A DNA stretch of 64,000 bases from Vibrio diazotrophicus (lineage in GTDB: Bacteria > Pseudomonadota > Gammaproteobacteria > Enterobacterales > Vibrionaceae). Each line of letters starts with the position of its first letter. Positions within the stretch are counted from its first letter, which is position 1. Below the pieces are notes generated by a model. It saw only the letters and a program-made list of their open reading frames with translations. It was not told the DNA's origin and made no database searches. The DNA lies in the NCBI RefSeq assembly GCF_038452265.1, contig NZ_CP151843.1, positions 806,001-870,000 on the forward strand, read 5' to 3'. The position numbers and the translations under genes were made by a program. Below, one piece after another: positions 17,698 to 27,204 of the stretch.

Positions 17698-20202
17698 CTA
17701 GATCGACTCTGAACCCGACTGAAGCTTAGAACACAAAAGTTCACCGATGGATTCTATTGTCAAAGGCGGTGCGAAATAGTAGCCCTGTACGACATCACAA
17801 CCATATTCAGCCAGTTCATTGTACTGTTCCATCGTCTCCACCCCTTCAGCGACCACGGTCATTTGACACGATTCACCGATGGCAATAATGGCTTTTACCA
17901 AAGTCTTGGTCTGCTCACTAATTAACAACTTCTCAATAAAAGAGCGGTCGATTTTAATTTCTGTAATCGGCAACGTATTGAGATAGCTCATTGAAGAATA
18001 CCCAGTACCGAAGTCGTCTAACGAGAGACCAAAACCAAAACTCTTCATGCTATTGAGACGTTCGGCAACCGTATCTAAATCCTCCAATAAAACGTTCTCT
18101 GTGATTTCCAGAGTCACGCGAGAGATATCAATTCCCACTTCATGAGTAATTCCAACCAAGGTTTCAGGAAAGATTGGTTCCATCAGTTGTTTGGGCGATA
18201 TGTTGATTGAAACGCACATAGCCTCGGCTCCATTAGGGCTGATCGAGAGAATATCTTCACAAGCTTTACGGAAAACAAAACTACCAAGCTCATGTATCAC
18301 CCCAATGTCTTCTGCCAATGCAATAAATTTCACTGGCGATATTGGGCCTAGTCGAGCACTGTTCCAACGCGCCAGCGCTTCAACCCCCATGATCTTGCCA
18401 CTCTCTACGTTAACTTGTGGCTGATAAAGCACTTTGAACTCATCGCCTTTGAGGGCTTTTCGCAGCTCTTCCTCTATCATGTAATCAAGCTGTATTTCTT
18501 CATTGATGTCAGAGTTATAAAACATGGCGCTGCCTTTACGCTGTGCTTTTGATTTATACAAAACGACATCCGCCTTACGAATCAAGGCTTCTGGTTCGGT
18601 GTCATCACGCGGGAACATCGCCACACCGATACTACAATTGGTAGTCAATACTTTGCCGTCAATGATGAACTTATCTTCAAACACTTTTTGTATCAGCAAC
18701 ACTTTCTCTTGGGCAGCCAAGTCATCCGTCAGATCCGGGAAACAGAAAATAAACTCATCGCCACCAAAACGTGACACGGTATCGTGAGGGCCAAGAATGC
18801 TCTCGAATTTTCGGCTGATGGTTTTGAGAAGTTTATCCCCTGAAGAGTGCCCGTGAAGATCATTAATCTTCTTAAAATCATCCACATCCAGCAACATTAC
18901 AGCCCCGCAACACTGGTTGTGATGAGCGTAATCAATCCCAGTGTGGATAATGCCGTTGAGAAGAAGTCGATTGGGTAAGTCTGTTAAAGAGTCATGCTCC
19001 GCCAGATATTTAAGCTTATCTTTGACTTGGTTGAGCTCATTGAAATCTTTAGCTATACGCTCCTGAAAACGATTAAAACGATCACCAATCACTCGCCCAA
19101 GTTTCAGTGAAAGCGCAATGATAATTAGCGTGGAAATCAAACTTGCATACAAGATGCGTTTCAATTCGTCATTGTTACTGGCCTCTAGAGCACGAATATT
19201 TTCGGCCAGATAAGCTTCAAAACGCTGCACATAAAAGCCAGTGCCGATTGTCCAGTCCCACCCATCAATCATTTTGAGATAGCTAATTTTTTCTCCACCG
19301 TTAAGCGCACCGGGCATATATTTGGCCATGTAGTGAGTAAAGCCGGAACGATCTGTATCTTTAGCGCGAATCTCATCTATCTGAACGCCGAGCTCGTCAG
19401 AAACGGCAGTGTTAACCATTGCCGCTTCAGGGTGTGAGAGAATTATCCCTTGGTTATCAATCGCAAAGACATAATCGTTGTTGCCATATCGGTAATCACT
19501 CAACCAATCTATAACTTGTTCTTGTATATCTGCTTGTACATCAACAATGTACTCCCCCGTCCCGATATACCAGCCATATGGCTCAAAATACTTACCAAAG
19601 CCTATTTTTTCGAAATGTTTATCAGGAGCTTCATCTGGCTTGCTGTACCACCAGCGATAAAAAGCTTCACCACCTGAGTTGTTCACTTTGTCAATGTGCT
19701 CCTGAACAATCAAGGTACCTTTAACATCTTTGGTTTCCCAGACAGACTGCCCTTCTAACTGTGGGATATAACTGTGCAAGACATTCATGCCTTCACGATC
19801 GAAAATAAAGAAGTAGCCACGCCCAGAGTTGAAGCGAATGGGGCGGAGAGCTTCTCTTATCATACGGACAACATCTTCTTTCGGTTTGTCTCTATGCTGC
19901 TGATAAATATTAGTTGCTATGTTGTACGCTTCATACACACGGCTTCGCAACTGATCTTCTAGGGTTTTAACGGTGAGGCTCTTTTGTCTTTCGATTTGAT
20001 TGGAGACTTGCTGAATTTGTTCTTGAACAGCCTGCTTTTGTTGTTCGATAAGGTTTTCGCGAATGAAGTCTATCTTTTCTTCCGATTCAACCCGATTACT
20101 TTGAATTAGGATGAGATTAACCACGATAGCAAATAGAGTGATGAACACTGCTGGTGCATATCGAATAATATTCAGCAATTTTCTATCATTTAGTGGAGTC
20201 AT
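17698..20202 (-). CDS. Membrane double-Cache GGDEF-EAL cyclic-di-GMP protein
   Basis: An 834-residue inner-membrane sensor. A transmembrane helix near residues 14-32 is followed by a long periplasmic part with two Cache-like modules (each with a Gly-x-Tyr/Trp-x-x-Gly-Thr-Gly motif, near 210 and 320), then a second membrane helix near 350. The GGDEF domain reads Arg-Phe-Gly-Gly-Asp-Glu-Phe and lacks the upstream RxxD inhibitory site. The EAL domain has Glu-Ala-Leu, Glu-Ile-Thr-Glu-Asn and Asp-Asp-Phe-Gly-Thr-Gly, so both cyclase and phosphodiesterase residues look intact. Net activity cannot be predicted. The ligand is likely a small molecule in the periplasm. It stands alone. Confidence 0.9.
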   Translation of the reverse strand: MTPLNDRKLLNIIRYAPAVFITLFAIVVNLILIQSNRVESEEKIDFIRENLIEQQKQAVQEQIQQVSNQIERQKSLTVKTLEDQLRSRVYEAYNIATNIYQQHRDKPKEDVVRMIREALRPIRFNSGRGYFFIFDREGMNVLHSYIPQLEGQSVWETKDVKGTLIVQEHIDKVNNSGGEAFYRWWYSKPDEAPDKHFEKIGFGKYFEPYGWYIGTGEYIVDVQADIQEQVIDWLSDYRYGNNDYVFAIDNQGIILSHPEAAMVNTAVSDELGVQIDEIRAKDTDRSGFTHYMAKYMPGALNGGEKISYLKMIDGWDWTIGTGFYVQRFEAYLAENIRALEASNNDELKRILYASLISTLIIIALSLKLGRVIGDRFNRFQERIAKDFNELNQVKDKLKYLAEHDSLTDLPNRLLLNGIIHTGIDYAHHNQCCGAVMLLDVDDFKKINDLHGHSSGDKLLKTISRKFESILGPHDTVSRFGGDEFIFCFPDLTDDLAAQEKVLLIQKVFEDKFIIDGKVLTTNCSIGVAMFPRDDTEPEALIRKADVVLYKSKAQRKGSAMFYNSDINEEIQLDYMIEEELRKALKGDEFKVLYQPQVNVESGKIMGVEALARWNSARLGPISPVKFIALAEDIGVIHELGSFVFRKACEDILSISPNGAEAMCVSINISPKQLMEPIFPETLVGITHEVGIDISRVTLEITENVLLEDLDTVAERLNSMKSFGFGLSLDDFGTGYSSMSYLNTLPITEIKIDRSFIEKLLISEQTKTLVKAIIAIGESCQMTVVAEGVETMEQYNELAEYGCDVVQGYYFAPPLTIESIGELLCSKLQSGSESI

Positions 20203-20334
20203 CGCTGCCTACTTAAGGACGTGGTTACTCATTAAGAATAGTCAATTTTAACTAGTTACAAGTAATGAAAGATCTAAACTGATAATTCGAGCAAGATAGA
20301 GAACAGTTTAATGATTTTGAAGATTTTTAGACGC

Positions 20335-20372
20335 AACAAAAAAAGCGAGCCGTTTATAAAACCGCTCGCTTT
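20335..20372 (-). terminator. Terminator of the sbcDC operon
   Basis: AAAGCGAGC (20342-20350) pairs with GCTCGCTTT (20364-20372). On the minus strand the stem is followed by a seven-T run, just after the sbcC stop. Confidence 0.9.
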
Positions 20373-20391
20373 AAATATAATTTTCAGATTG

Positions 20392-23300
20392 TTAAGCAAC
20401 CAGTTTAATTGAACTGCCCGTTCTTGCAGCTTCGACATCCAGCCTTAAAGAAATTTGTTCTTTGAGCTCACTGACGTGTGAAATAATCCCTATTGTTCTG
20501 CCACCCTGCTGTAAATCAATTAAGGTTTGAATCGCCAAATCGAGCGATTCAGGATCAAGACTACCAAAACCTTCATCAATAAACAGAGTATCGAGACGGA
20601 TACCACCGCTGTACGACTGCACCACATCCGACAAGCCAAGCGCCAGCGAAAGCGCAGCCATAAACGATTCACCACCGGAAAGGGTCGCAACATCGCGCCA
20701 TTTTCCTGTGTAGCCGTCTTCAACCATCAAATCTAAGCCTGAACCACTGTTACCTTTTGCACGATCTTCTTTACGTTTCAGCAGATAACGACCTTTGCTC
20801 ATTAATTGCAAACGCTGGGATGCCTGAATCAAGACATCATCCAGCAAAACGCCAAGTACAAAACGATGCAGGCTCACTCTGGCTCCGGTTTTACCCGTAG
20901 CAATATCACTTAATGTCCCAAACACCTGATAGGCTTTTTCCAACTCTTCATTCTTCGCATAAAGCGCGCTGAGTTTCTGTTGAACCTGATTAAGGCTATC
21001 CATCCGTGAGCGAAGTTGCGTATAGCTTTGCAACGCTTGTTCGACTTGTTGCTGTTTTGCCGTCAACGCTTGTTCTAAAGGCTCTAACTCAGGTTGCTGT
21101 TTGTCTTTCAACTCACCATTAATCGATTCAAGCTGAGTTTTCAGTGATGCCCCTTTATCTTCGTATTGGCGAATTGACGATTCCAGTTCAGCTATCGCCG
21201 CTTCTGCCAGTTTGGCGCTTAAATAGGCGTCTTGGTTTTCAAACGAACTTGCAGACAGCGCTTCTAACCAAGCTTTTTCCGTGTTCTGCTTTTCATCAGA
21301 CCACTGCTTTTGTAGCGCCAGAGCATCATTTAATGATGATTCAATTGCGGAAAGCTGCTTCTGCGTTTCAGCAAACTGTTGCTGCATTTGCTGCTCGGCT
21401 TTTTGCAGCTCTTCGATCTGCTTTTTAACTGCTACATATTGGGCTCTTACCTGCTCAACATTATCGAAACCAGATGAAACACCTTCGAATAGTGAAGCCA
21501 CTTCCGTTTCTAAAACCGTCATTGCATGTTTGCTGTCCGCTGTGCCTGCAATAGACTTTTCAAGATTAGCCTTGGTTTGTAAATGACGACCTTCCAGAGC
21601 TTCCAACTGAGCTTTCAATGCTTGAGGCTGCATTGATGCCAGAGTTTGAATCTCTTTCTCTAACGTTTCTTTGCTTTGCCCAAGCGCAGCGAGTTCGGCT
21701 ATCGATTGCTCTGAAATTTTCGCTAACAATTGGTTCAGTTCACGTTCAATTTGACCAAGATTTGATACCGCAGACTGATGATTTTTCAGCGCTTCGAGCT
21801 CGATTGACGCGCACAACTGCTGCGCATCTCGGGCAACTTTCACTTCCGCACGCGTAACCACGTCACCGGTAAAACTTGCTAACTGAGGATGTTCCAAACT
21901 GCCACAGACAGGACAAGCATCACCCTCGCTTAACGACTTCGCCAATTCAGCCGCTTGGTTGGTGTGCCAAATCATTTCCAGTCTATCAGCATCCTTCTTA
22001 GCATTAGCGGTGGCGGTTTGTGCTTCAACATATCTTCTCTCCGCCTGAACCACAGCTTGCTTAAGTTTGCTTTGTTGTTCAGTTAGCTGCTCGCTGCTTT
22101 GACGAACTTTGATCTGTTCAACCACATTCGCGAGCGACAAGCGCTTTGCATCTAGACTCGATACTGCATGAGTAGTTTGTTCGTATTCCGCTCGTTTGCT
22201 TTGAATTTCTGTATCCAGCTCTTTCAGCTGTTTCTCAAACGACTCTTCTTCCGCTTTCGCTTTGACGAAGGCTTGCTTAGCCGTCTCAAGCGCTTTTTGC
22301 TTGTCATCAAGTATGCGGTATTTTTTACCGATTTCTTCGAGCTGATAAAGCTGTTGTGACAACTCAGGAACCACTTGCACGTTCTTAACCGCTTGCTGCC
22401 ACAAAGATTCCTCTTGTTCAACTTTGGCTTTAGTTTGCACTACCAGCTGTTGTTTCTCGGTAACGCTTTTTTCTGCCTGTTCAAATTGCTTCGTTGCACT
22501 AATCCATTGGTTAAACGGCAAATCGAGCGTAAGCGCCTGCCTTGCTTTGGTTCTTTTCTGGCGCAGTTGTTCAATATTCGGCAACTCAGATTGATGCTCG
22601 GTTACCGCTTTCTCAATCTCAGCCTTTTGTACAAATTTCTGTTTCAGCTCCTGAGCTGAGTTGCGTTGTTTCTTCGCTTCATCCAGTTGCTGTTGCAGTG
22701 ATTGATAGTTCTGTTCGCTTTGCTTTAGTTCAGGTTGAAGTTTTTCCTGTTCTTCTTTCAACTCTTCTTCCGAAGCCACAGACACTACATTCAGCGCACC
22801 TTTGATCTGGTTATCGAACTCATCTTTTTCTTTGCGAATTCCCGCTGCTTTTTCAAACAGAGCGCGTTCTATCTGAGTATAAATTTGCGTTTGAAACAAC
22901 TGACCAAAGATTTGTTCACGCTCTTTTGAATTAGCCACTAAAAGCTCACGAAACTTACCTTGCGGAATCACCATCACCTGACGGAACTGCTTCACATCTA
23001 GGCCGATTAAATCCACCATCGCTTTTGCAACAGGATTCGGACGGTTTGCCAGTAGCTTATGTTCACCGCCTACGATTTCGACCAAGGTAGCGGAGTGAGC
23101 TTTCTTGGTTGTGCCCTCGCCCCGCTTTTTCGGTGTTTCCTGATCTGGGCTACGAGTCACAAGGTACACTCGACCTGCTAGTTCAAACTCAAACTCAATT
23201 TCCGTTACAAGTTCGGCGTCTGCATAATCACAGCGCATCTGATCGCCGGTGCGTTCGCTGCCAGTGGTTTCACCATAAAGCGCAAAACAGATCGCATCTA

Positions 23301-23433
23301 AGATTGAGCTTTTGCCTGCCCCTGTAGGACCATTTATCAGAAACAGCGGAGATGCACCAAGGCTAGTGAAATCCACCACCTCTTTGCCAGCAAAAGGACC
23401 AAATGCTTGAATCGATAATCTTAATGGACGCAT
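20392..23433 (-). CDS. sbcC: Exonuclease subunit SbcC (Rad50-like ATPase)
   Basis: The SMC-like partner of SbcD, which cuts hairpin and protein-blocked DNA ends. At 1013 residues it has the full layout: Walker A (Gly-Pro-Thr-Gly-Ala-Gly-Lys-Ser near 36), two long Gln/Glu/Lys-rich coiled-coil arms, the zinc hook Cys-Pro-Val-Cys near 512, and the C-terminal signature Leu-Ser-Gly-Gly-Glu-Ser-Phe with Walker B Leu-Phe-Ile-Asp-Glu-Gly-Phe. Its ATG lies one base after the sbcD stop, so the two are translationally coupled. Confidence 0.96.
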   Translation of the reverse strand: MRPLRLSIQAFGPFAGKEVVDFTSLGASPLFLINGPTGAGKSSILDAICFALYGETTGSERTGDQMRCDYADAELVTEIEFEFELAGRVYLVTRSPDQETPKKRGEGTTKKAHSATLVEIVGGEHKLLANRPNPVAKAMVDLIGLDVKQFRQVMVIPQGKFRELLVANSKEREQIFGQLFQTQIYTQIERALFEKAAGIRKEKDEFDNQIKGALNVVSVASEEELKEEQEKLQPELKQSEQNYQSLQQQLDEAKKQRNSAQELKQKFVQKAEIEKAVTEHQSELPNIEQLRQKRTKARQALTLDLPFNQWISATKQFEQAEKSVTEKQQLVVQTKAKVEQEESLWQQAVKNVQVVPELSQQLYQLEEIGKKYRILDDKQKALETAKQAFVKAKAEEESFEKQLKELDTEIQSKRAEYEQTTHAVSSLDAKRLSLANVVEQIKVRQSSEQLTEQQSKLKQAVVQAERRYVEAQTATANAKKDADRLEMIWHTNQAAELAKSLSEGDACPVCGSLEHPQLASFTGDVVTRAEVKVARDAQQLCASIELEALKNHQSAVSNLGQIERELNQLLAKISEQSIAELAALGQSKETLEKEIQTLASMQPQALKAQLEALEGRHLQTKANLEKSIAGTADSKHAMTVLETEVASLFEGVSSGFDNVEQVRAQYVAVKKQIEELQKAEQQMQQQFAETQKQLSAIESSLNDALALQKQWSDEKQNTEKAWLEALSASSFENQDAYLSAKLAEAAIAELESSIRQYEDKGASLKTQLESINGELKDKQQPELEPLEQALTAKQQQVEQALQSYTQLRSRMDSLNQVQQKLSALYAKNEELEKAYQVFGTLSDIATGKTGARVSLHRFVLGVLLDDVLIQASQRLQLMSKGRYLLKRKEDRAKGNSGSGLDLMVEDGYTGKWRDVATLSGGESFMAALSLALGLSDVVQSYSGGIRLDTLFIDEGFGSLDPESLDLAIQTLIDLQQGGRTIGIISHVSELKEQISLRLDVEAARTGSSIKLVA

Positions 23434-23434
23434 T

Positions 23435-24571
23435 CTATTCCCCTTGCTTCAATGACTGGATAACAGCGCTAACAGCTTGCTCTTGAGCTTCTGTTAATGC
23501 TTCCTGCTTGGCTTCTAAGAAGAAGTCTTTAAACATCTCCATTTCTCCGCGAGCGAGACGAGCTTTGCCCATTTCCTGATCGACACCAATCAACATACCC
23601 GGCTTTTCAAGGTGCAATACATTTGGGTAGACCTTACGCAGTTTTTCCATTGGGTCGAGAATCGCATGCTTGTCTTGCAGACGCACCAGCAGGTAGTCAT
23701 GGCTATTCGGGTCCGTTCGGCCTTGCTCTAAAATCTGGTCTAACTCGCCTTCAACAATTCGCATGTTATGAGGCGCATTGAGTGGAATTTGGTTGGCAGA
23801 GACAAAACCTTCTTTATTAATCTCAACCAAAGTCATCGCTTTCTTGTGGTGCTGCTCACTGAAGCTGTACTTCATCAGTGAACCGGAATAACGAATATAG
23901 TCAGTGCCTTTCATTTGCGGCTGATGCAAATGACCAAGAGCCACATAATCAAAGGCTAAAAAGTGTTCGTGACTGACTCTGTCCGAACCACCGATGGAGA
24001 GTGGTCGTTCTGATTCAGACTCAATAGCGCCATCAACAAAACAGTGGCTGATCAATACGTTTTTCTGAGAAGGTTTAAACTGCTCGGCAATTAATCCGCA
24101 AAGATGCTGATGCGCTTCGTCATGAGTGCTAACCGCAGTTTGATAGTAGTGACGTACCAGCTCAGGATCGTTATAAGGCATACCGTAAAAAGCGACTTCA
24201 CCGGCTTGTTCACTAATAAGAACTACTGGCTCAAGCATATGTTCGAAGTCTGCAATGATGTGCAAACCGGATTGCTTCATCTGTTTCGCCGCAAAGCCTA
24301 ATCGCTTTGCTCCGTCATGGTTGCCCGGTATGACAAGCATAGGAACGCCAAGCTCTCCACAAATTTTGGTGACGACGTCATCCAGCAACTCAATTGCATG
24401 TGTTGGAGGAACGGAGCGATCATACACATCACCGGCGAGGACTAAGGCATCAACCGAGTTGTGTTTTATGTAATCAACGATTTGAGATAATACGTGCCTT
24501 TGATCTTCAAGTAGCGACACGTTATGAAACTGACGGCCTAAGTGCCAATCTGAGGTGTGAAGAAACTTCAT
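23435..24571 (-). CDS. sbcD: Exonuclease subunit SbcD (Mre11-like nuclease)
   Basis: The metallophosphoesterase subunit of the SbcCD nuclease. Phosphoesterase motifs are visible: His-Thr-Ser-Asp-Trp-His-Leu-Gly-Arg at the start, Gly-Asp-Val-Tyr-Asp, Gly-Asn-His-Asp and Gly-His-Leu-His. The open frame continues upstream to 24718, but I set the start at the ATG at 24571 because the protein then begins Met-Lys-Phe-Leu-His-Thr-Ser-Asp as in the family, and an AGGAAAGG ribosome site precedes it. This gives 378 residues. It is the first gene of sbcD-sbcC. Confidence 0.95.
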   Translation of the reverse strand: MKFLHTSDWHLGRQFHNVSLLEDQRHVLSQIVDYIKHNSVDALVLAGDVYDRSVPPTHAIELLDDVVTKICGELGVPMLVIPGNHDGAKRLGFAAKQMKQSGLHIIADFEHMLEPVVLISEQAGEVAFYGMPYNDPELVRHYYQTAVSTHDEAHQHLCGLIAEQFKPSQKNVLISHCFVDGAIESESERPLSIGGSDRVSHEHFLAFDYVALGHLHQPQMKGTDYIRYSGSLMKYSFSEQHHKKAMTLVEINKEGFVSANQIPLNAPHNMRIVEGELDQILEQGRTDPNSHDYLLVRLQDKHAILDPMEKLRKVYPNVLHLEKPGMLIGVDQEMGKARLARGEMEMFKDFFLEAKQEALTEAQEQAVSAVIQSLKQGE

Positions 24572-24748
24572 GCCTTTCCTGTGCAACGAACACTTTTTAA
24601 AATAGTTGCCGAATATGATACCCGTTTTGCGAGCAAATGCGACGCTGAAAAGGCAAAGAGTGAGTGATGATGCAGGAATGATTACCCTTTGTATTTCATC
24701 AACGAAATCAAAGGGCAATCAGGATCGAGATTTAATTGAGCGCTTATC

Positions 24749-25729
24749 TTACGCTCTGACTTTCAAACGACGTGGAACCAACTCAACACCGGATTGATAG
24801 CGTTTTGCTGAAGCATTTAGCGCAAGCGCCAACGCACTGTCGGCAATCACTTCAAACTGTTGCGGTAGCGAATTGATTTTCACCGGAAGAAAATCCAATA
24901 AGCGGTTGTCACCAAACGTTGCTAAACGAATTTTTTTCAGCAAGTCAGGATGCTCCATCAACACATCTAATATGCCTTCCAGCAGAGTATAAGAGGTCGT
25001 CACTATCGCATCAGGCAAGCGCTCTTTCTTTACCCATTGTTCAAACACTCTGCGCCCTTCTTCACGGTTAAAGTGTTCGCCATAACCCAGCATAAATTCG
25101 CGCTGGTTTGATTTAACAGCAGACTCAAAACCAAGCTGACGCTCCTGAGAAATGTTCAGCTCGGGTAACGCACCAATTAAACCGACAGTTTTTACATTGT
25201 CTGTCAAAAGCGAAGATGTTAAGTCGTAAGCGGCACCGTAATCTTCACTGATCACACAGGCGAAGTATTCGTCATCCAACGGACGGTCAATCGCAATAAC
25301 TGGCGTACCCATGTTTTGCATTTTTAAGTAGTAGTCACTGGCGTTTGGAATTGAACTTGCCACAAAAAGAGCATCTATTCGTCTTGATACCAAAGCCTCT
25401 GCTGCACTGATTTCAGTTTCAGGATCATCATCAGAACAAGCTATCAAAATCTGGTAGCCCGCTTGACGAGAGTTTTGCTCAATCAGTTTTGCCAGTCTTG
25501 CGTAACTGGTGTTCTCTAGATCCGGAATAATCAAACCGAATGAGCGGCTGTTACCCGCTCGCAAAGAGGATGCCGCGTGGTCAGGGCGGTAATTGTATTC
25601 ATTAACCACAGCCATCACTTTTTGCTGTGTCTTTTCACTAATGCGGTACTTCTGGGCTTTTCCATTGATCACATAGCTTGCAGTCGTTTTCGAAACTCCA
25701 GCTAATTTTGCGATTTCATCTAGTGTCAT
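24749..25729 (-). CDS. fruR: Catabolite repressor/activator Cra (FruR), LacI family
   Basis: A 326-residue LacI-type regulator: helix-turn-helix in residues 1-20 (Met-Thr-Leu-Asp-Glu-Ile-Ala-Lys-Leu-Ala-Gly-Val-Ser), hinge near 50-60, then a sugar-binding-protein-like effector domain. Its divergent position next to fruBKA and the Cra-type operators between them identify it as the fructose regulator responding to fructose-1-phosphate. In E. coli it represses fru. In vibrios an F1P-dependent activating role has been proposed, so the direction of control should not be assumed. The ribosome site is not strong. Confidence 0.93.
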   Translation of the reverse strand: MTLDEIAKLAGVSKTTASYVINGKAQKYRISEKTQQKVMAVVNEYNYRPDHAASSLRAGNSRSFGLIIPDLENTSYARLAKLIEQNSRQAGYQILIACSDDDPETEISAAEALVSRRIDALFVASSIPNASDYYLKMQNMGTPVIAIDRPLDDEYFACVISEDYGAAYDLTSSLLTDNVKTVGLIGALPELNISQERQLGFESAVKSNQREFMLGYGEHFNREEGRRVFEQWVKKERLPDAIVTTSYTLLEGILDVLMEHPDLLKKIRLATFGDNRLLDFLPVKINSLPQQFEVIADSALALALNASAKRYQSGVELVPRRLKVRA

Positions 25730-25800
25730 ATCAACTGCTCTATTTATGTGCGGCGGATCATAGAAACAATTTTTTGATCCTCATTGGTGTTGAATTATAC

Positions 25801-25816
25801 GCTGAATCGATTCAGT
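25801..25816. promoter_or_regulatory. Cra/FruR operator 1
   Basis: GCTGAATCGATTCAGT, a near-perfect palindrome matching the Cra core TGAA(A/T)C-N2-TTCA. It lies about 72 nt upstream of the fruR start, so it likely serves autoregulation. A TATGTG...CATA element at 25746-25763 nearby might be a weak CRP site. Confidence 0.8.
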
Positions 25817-25822
25817 ATAAAA

Positions 25823-25838
25823 GCTGAAAGGATTCAGC
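25823..25838. promoter_or_regulatory. Cra/FruR operator 2
   Basis: GCTGAAAGGATTCAGC, a palindrome with the same arms GCTGAA/TTCAGC, 22 nt (about two helical turns) from operator 1, so two FruR dimers could bind side by side. Confidence 0.78.
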
Positions 25839-25942
25839 AAAGTTGGGAATTGATAACGGTGTCAATGTTTACGGTAAAATTCTCAACAATCGGTAGATGC
25901 ACCACCCGATTGTAAAGAAAGTATCTTGGCAACTTTGCTGAA
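25833..25942 (+). repeat. Long-range inverted repeat between fruR and fruB
   Basis: TTCAGCAAAGTTG (25833-25845) is the exact reverse complement of 25930-25942, 84 nt away. Nested inside is CAATCGG / CCGATTG (25887-25893, 25906-25912). The distal arm is followed by a seven-T run. If transcribed on the plus strand this would fold into a long stem resembling a terminator. It also duplicates an operator half-site. No other gene signal is seen in this 325-nt gap. Confidence 0.55.
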
Positions 25943-25958
25943 TTTTTTTGGACCAAAT

Positions 25959-26000
25959 GCTGAATCGTTTCAGCCAAGGTTAAGCAAAAGTTACTACAAT
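25959..26000 (+). promoter_or_regulatory. fruBKA promoter with Cra/FruR operator 3
   Basis: GCTGAATCGTTTCAGC at 25959-25974 is a perfect-arm Cra site. A -10-like TACAAT lies at 25995-26000, 55 nt before the fruB ATG, so the operator covers the -35 region. The -35 hexamer itself is poor, consistent with a promoter that needs an activator or is blocked by a repressor. Confidence 0.75.
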
Positions 26001-26054
26001 AAAAAAGAATTAAAAAATCATCCTGTCTAACTACGACAGAAGAAGGGGCAAACA

Positions 26055-27194
26055 ATGCTGCAATTAACCACTCAAAATATCCAACTTAGTCAAGCTCACG
26101 CTAACAAGTTGGACGCAATTCGCGCTATCGCTGCCGACCTCACCCAGAAAGGTTTAGTCGACAATGGCTACGTTGAAGGCATGTTAAACCGTGAAGCTCA
26201 GAACTCTACGTTCCTGGGTAACGGTATTGCGATTCCTCACGGTACAACTGACACACGCGATTTAGTGAAACAAACCGGTGTTGCTGTTCACCACTTCCCT
26301 AACGGTGTGAACTGGGGCGACGACAATACGGTTTATGTTGCTATCGGTATCGCTGCGAAGTCAGATGAACACTTGGGTATTCTAAAACAGTTAACCAAAG
26401 TGCTTTCTGCTGACGGCGTGGAAGAAAAACTGAAAAATGCAAAATCTGCAAATGACATCATTGCTCTGCTAAATGGTGAAGTTCAGTTCGAAGCCGATTT
26501 CGACGCTTCACTGATTCAACTTCTTTTCCCTGCAAGTGACATGGTGCAAATGAGCGCTGTGGCTGGCGGTTTGTTAAAAAATAGCGGCTGTGCAGACTCT
26601 GAGTTCGTTGCTGACCTAGTGACTAAGAAACCAACTCACCTTGGTAAAGGTCTATGGGTTGTGAGCAGTGACAAAGCCGTAAAACGCACAGGTATGTCTT
26701 TCGTTTCTACTGCCAATCTTTGTGAATGTGACGGTTTACCAGTTAAAGCACTTGTCGCGTTCGCTGCATGCAATAGCGCACATGAAAATATGCTGAAAAT
26801 ACTGTCGCAAAAAGTCTTTGCTGGCGAACAAGACGTGTTCTTGAAAGCAAACTCTGAGCAACTACTGGCTCTTTTTAGCAACGATGCGGAAGAAGAAAAG
26901 GCAACAGAAGCGACTGGCGACAATGTTGCTGTATTTAAGATTAAGAACTCACACGGCCTTCATGCTCGTCCGGGCGCGATGCTGGTTGCTGAAGCGAAGA
27001 AATTCGAATCTGCAATCAAAGTGTCTAACTTAGACGGTGACGGCAAAGTTGTTAATGCTAAGAGCTTAATGAAAGTGATTGCTCTGGGTGTTAAACACGG
27101 TCACCAACTTCAGTTCACTGCTGAAGGTCCAGATGCAGCTAAAGCGCTGGAGTCTATCGGTGCTGCTATTAACGCTGGCCTAGGTGAAGGTTAA
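26055..27194 (+). CDS. fruB: Fructose PTS diphosphoryl-transfer protein FruB (EIIA-HPr fusion)
   Basis: A 379-residue cytoplasmic phosphocarrier. The N-terminal EIIA-Fru domain has the active His in Ala-Ile-Pro-His-Gly-Thr near residue 62. A central spacer follows, then a C-terminal HPr-like domain (FPr) with Ser-His-Gly-Leu-His-Ala-Arg-Pro-Gly near residue 300, where the second His is phosphorylated. It passes phosphate from EI to FruA. Preceded by a GAAGGGG ribosome site. First gene of fruB-fruK-fruA. Confidence 0.96.
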   Translation: MLQLTTQNIQLSQAHANKLDAIRAIAADLTQKGLVDNGYVEGMLNREAQNSTFLGNGIAIPHGTTDTRDLVKQTGVAVHHFPNGVNWGDDNTVYVAIGIAAKSDEHLGILKQLTKVLSADGVEEKLKNAKSANDIIALLNGEVQFEADFDASLIQLLFPASDMVQMSAVAGGLLKNSGCADSEFVADLVTKKPTHLGKGLWVVSSDKAVKRTGMSFVSTANLCECDGLPVKALVAFAACNSAHENMLKILSQKVFAGEQDVFLKANSEQLLALFSNDAEEEKATEATGDNVAVFKIKNSHGLHARPGAMLVAEAKKFESAIKVSNLDGDGKVVNAKSLMKVIALGVKHGHQLQFTAEGPDAAKALESIGAAINAGLGEG

Positions 27195-27204
27195 GGGGCG
27201 ACTT

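Noticed and set aside
21144..22929. Several 60-100-residue plus-strand frames opposite sbcC
   Set aside because: They mirror the Gln/Glu/Lys-rich coiled coil of SbcC; long antisense frames are expected from such codon bias.
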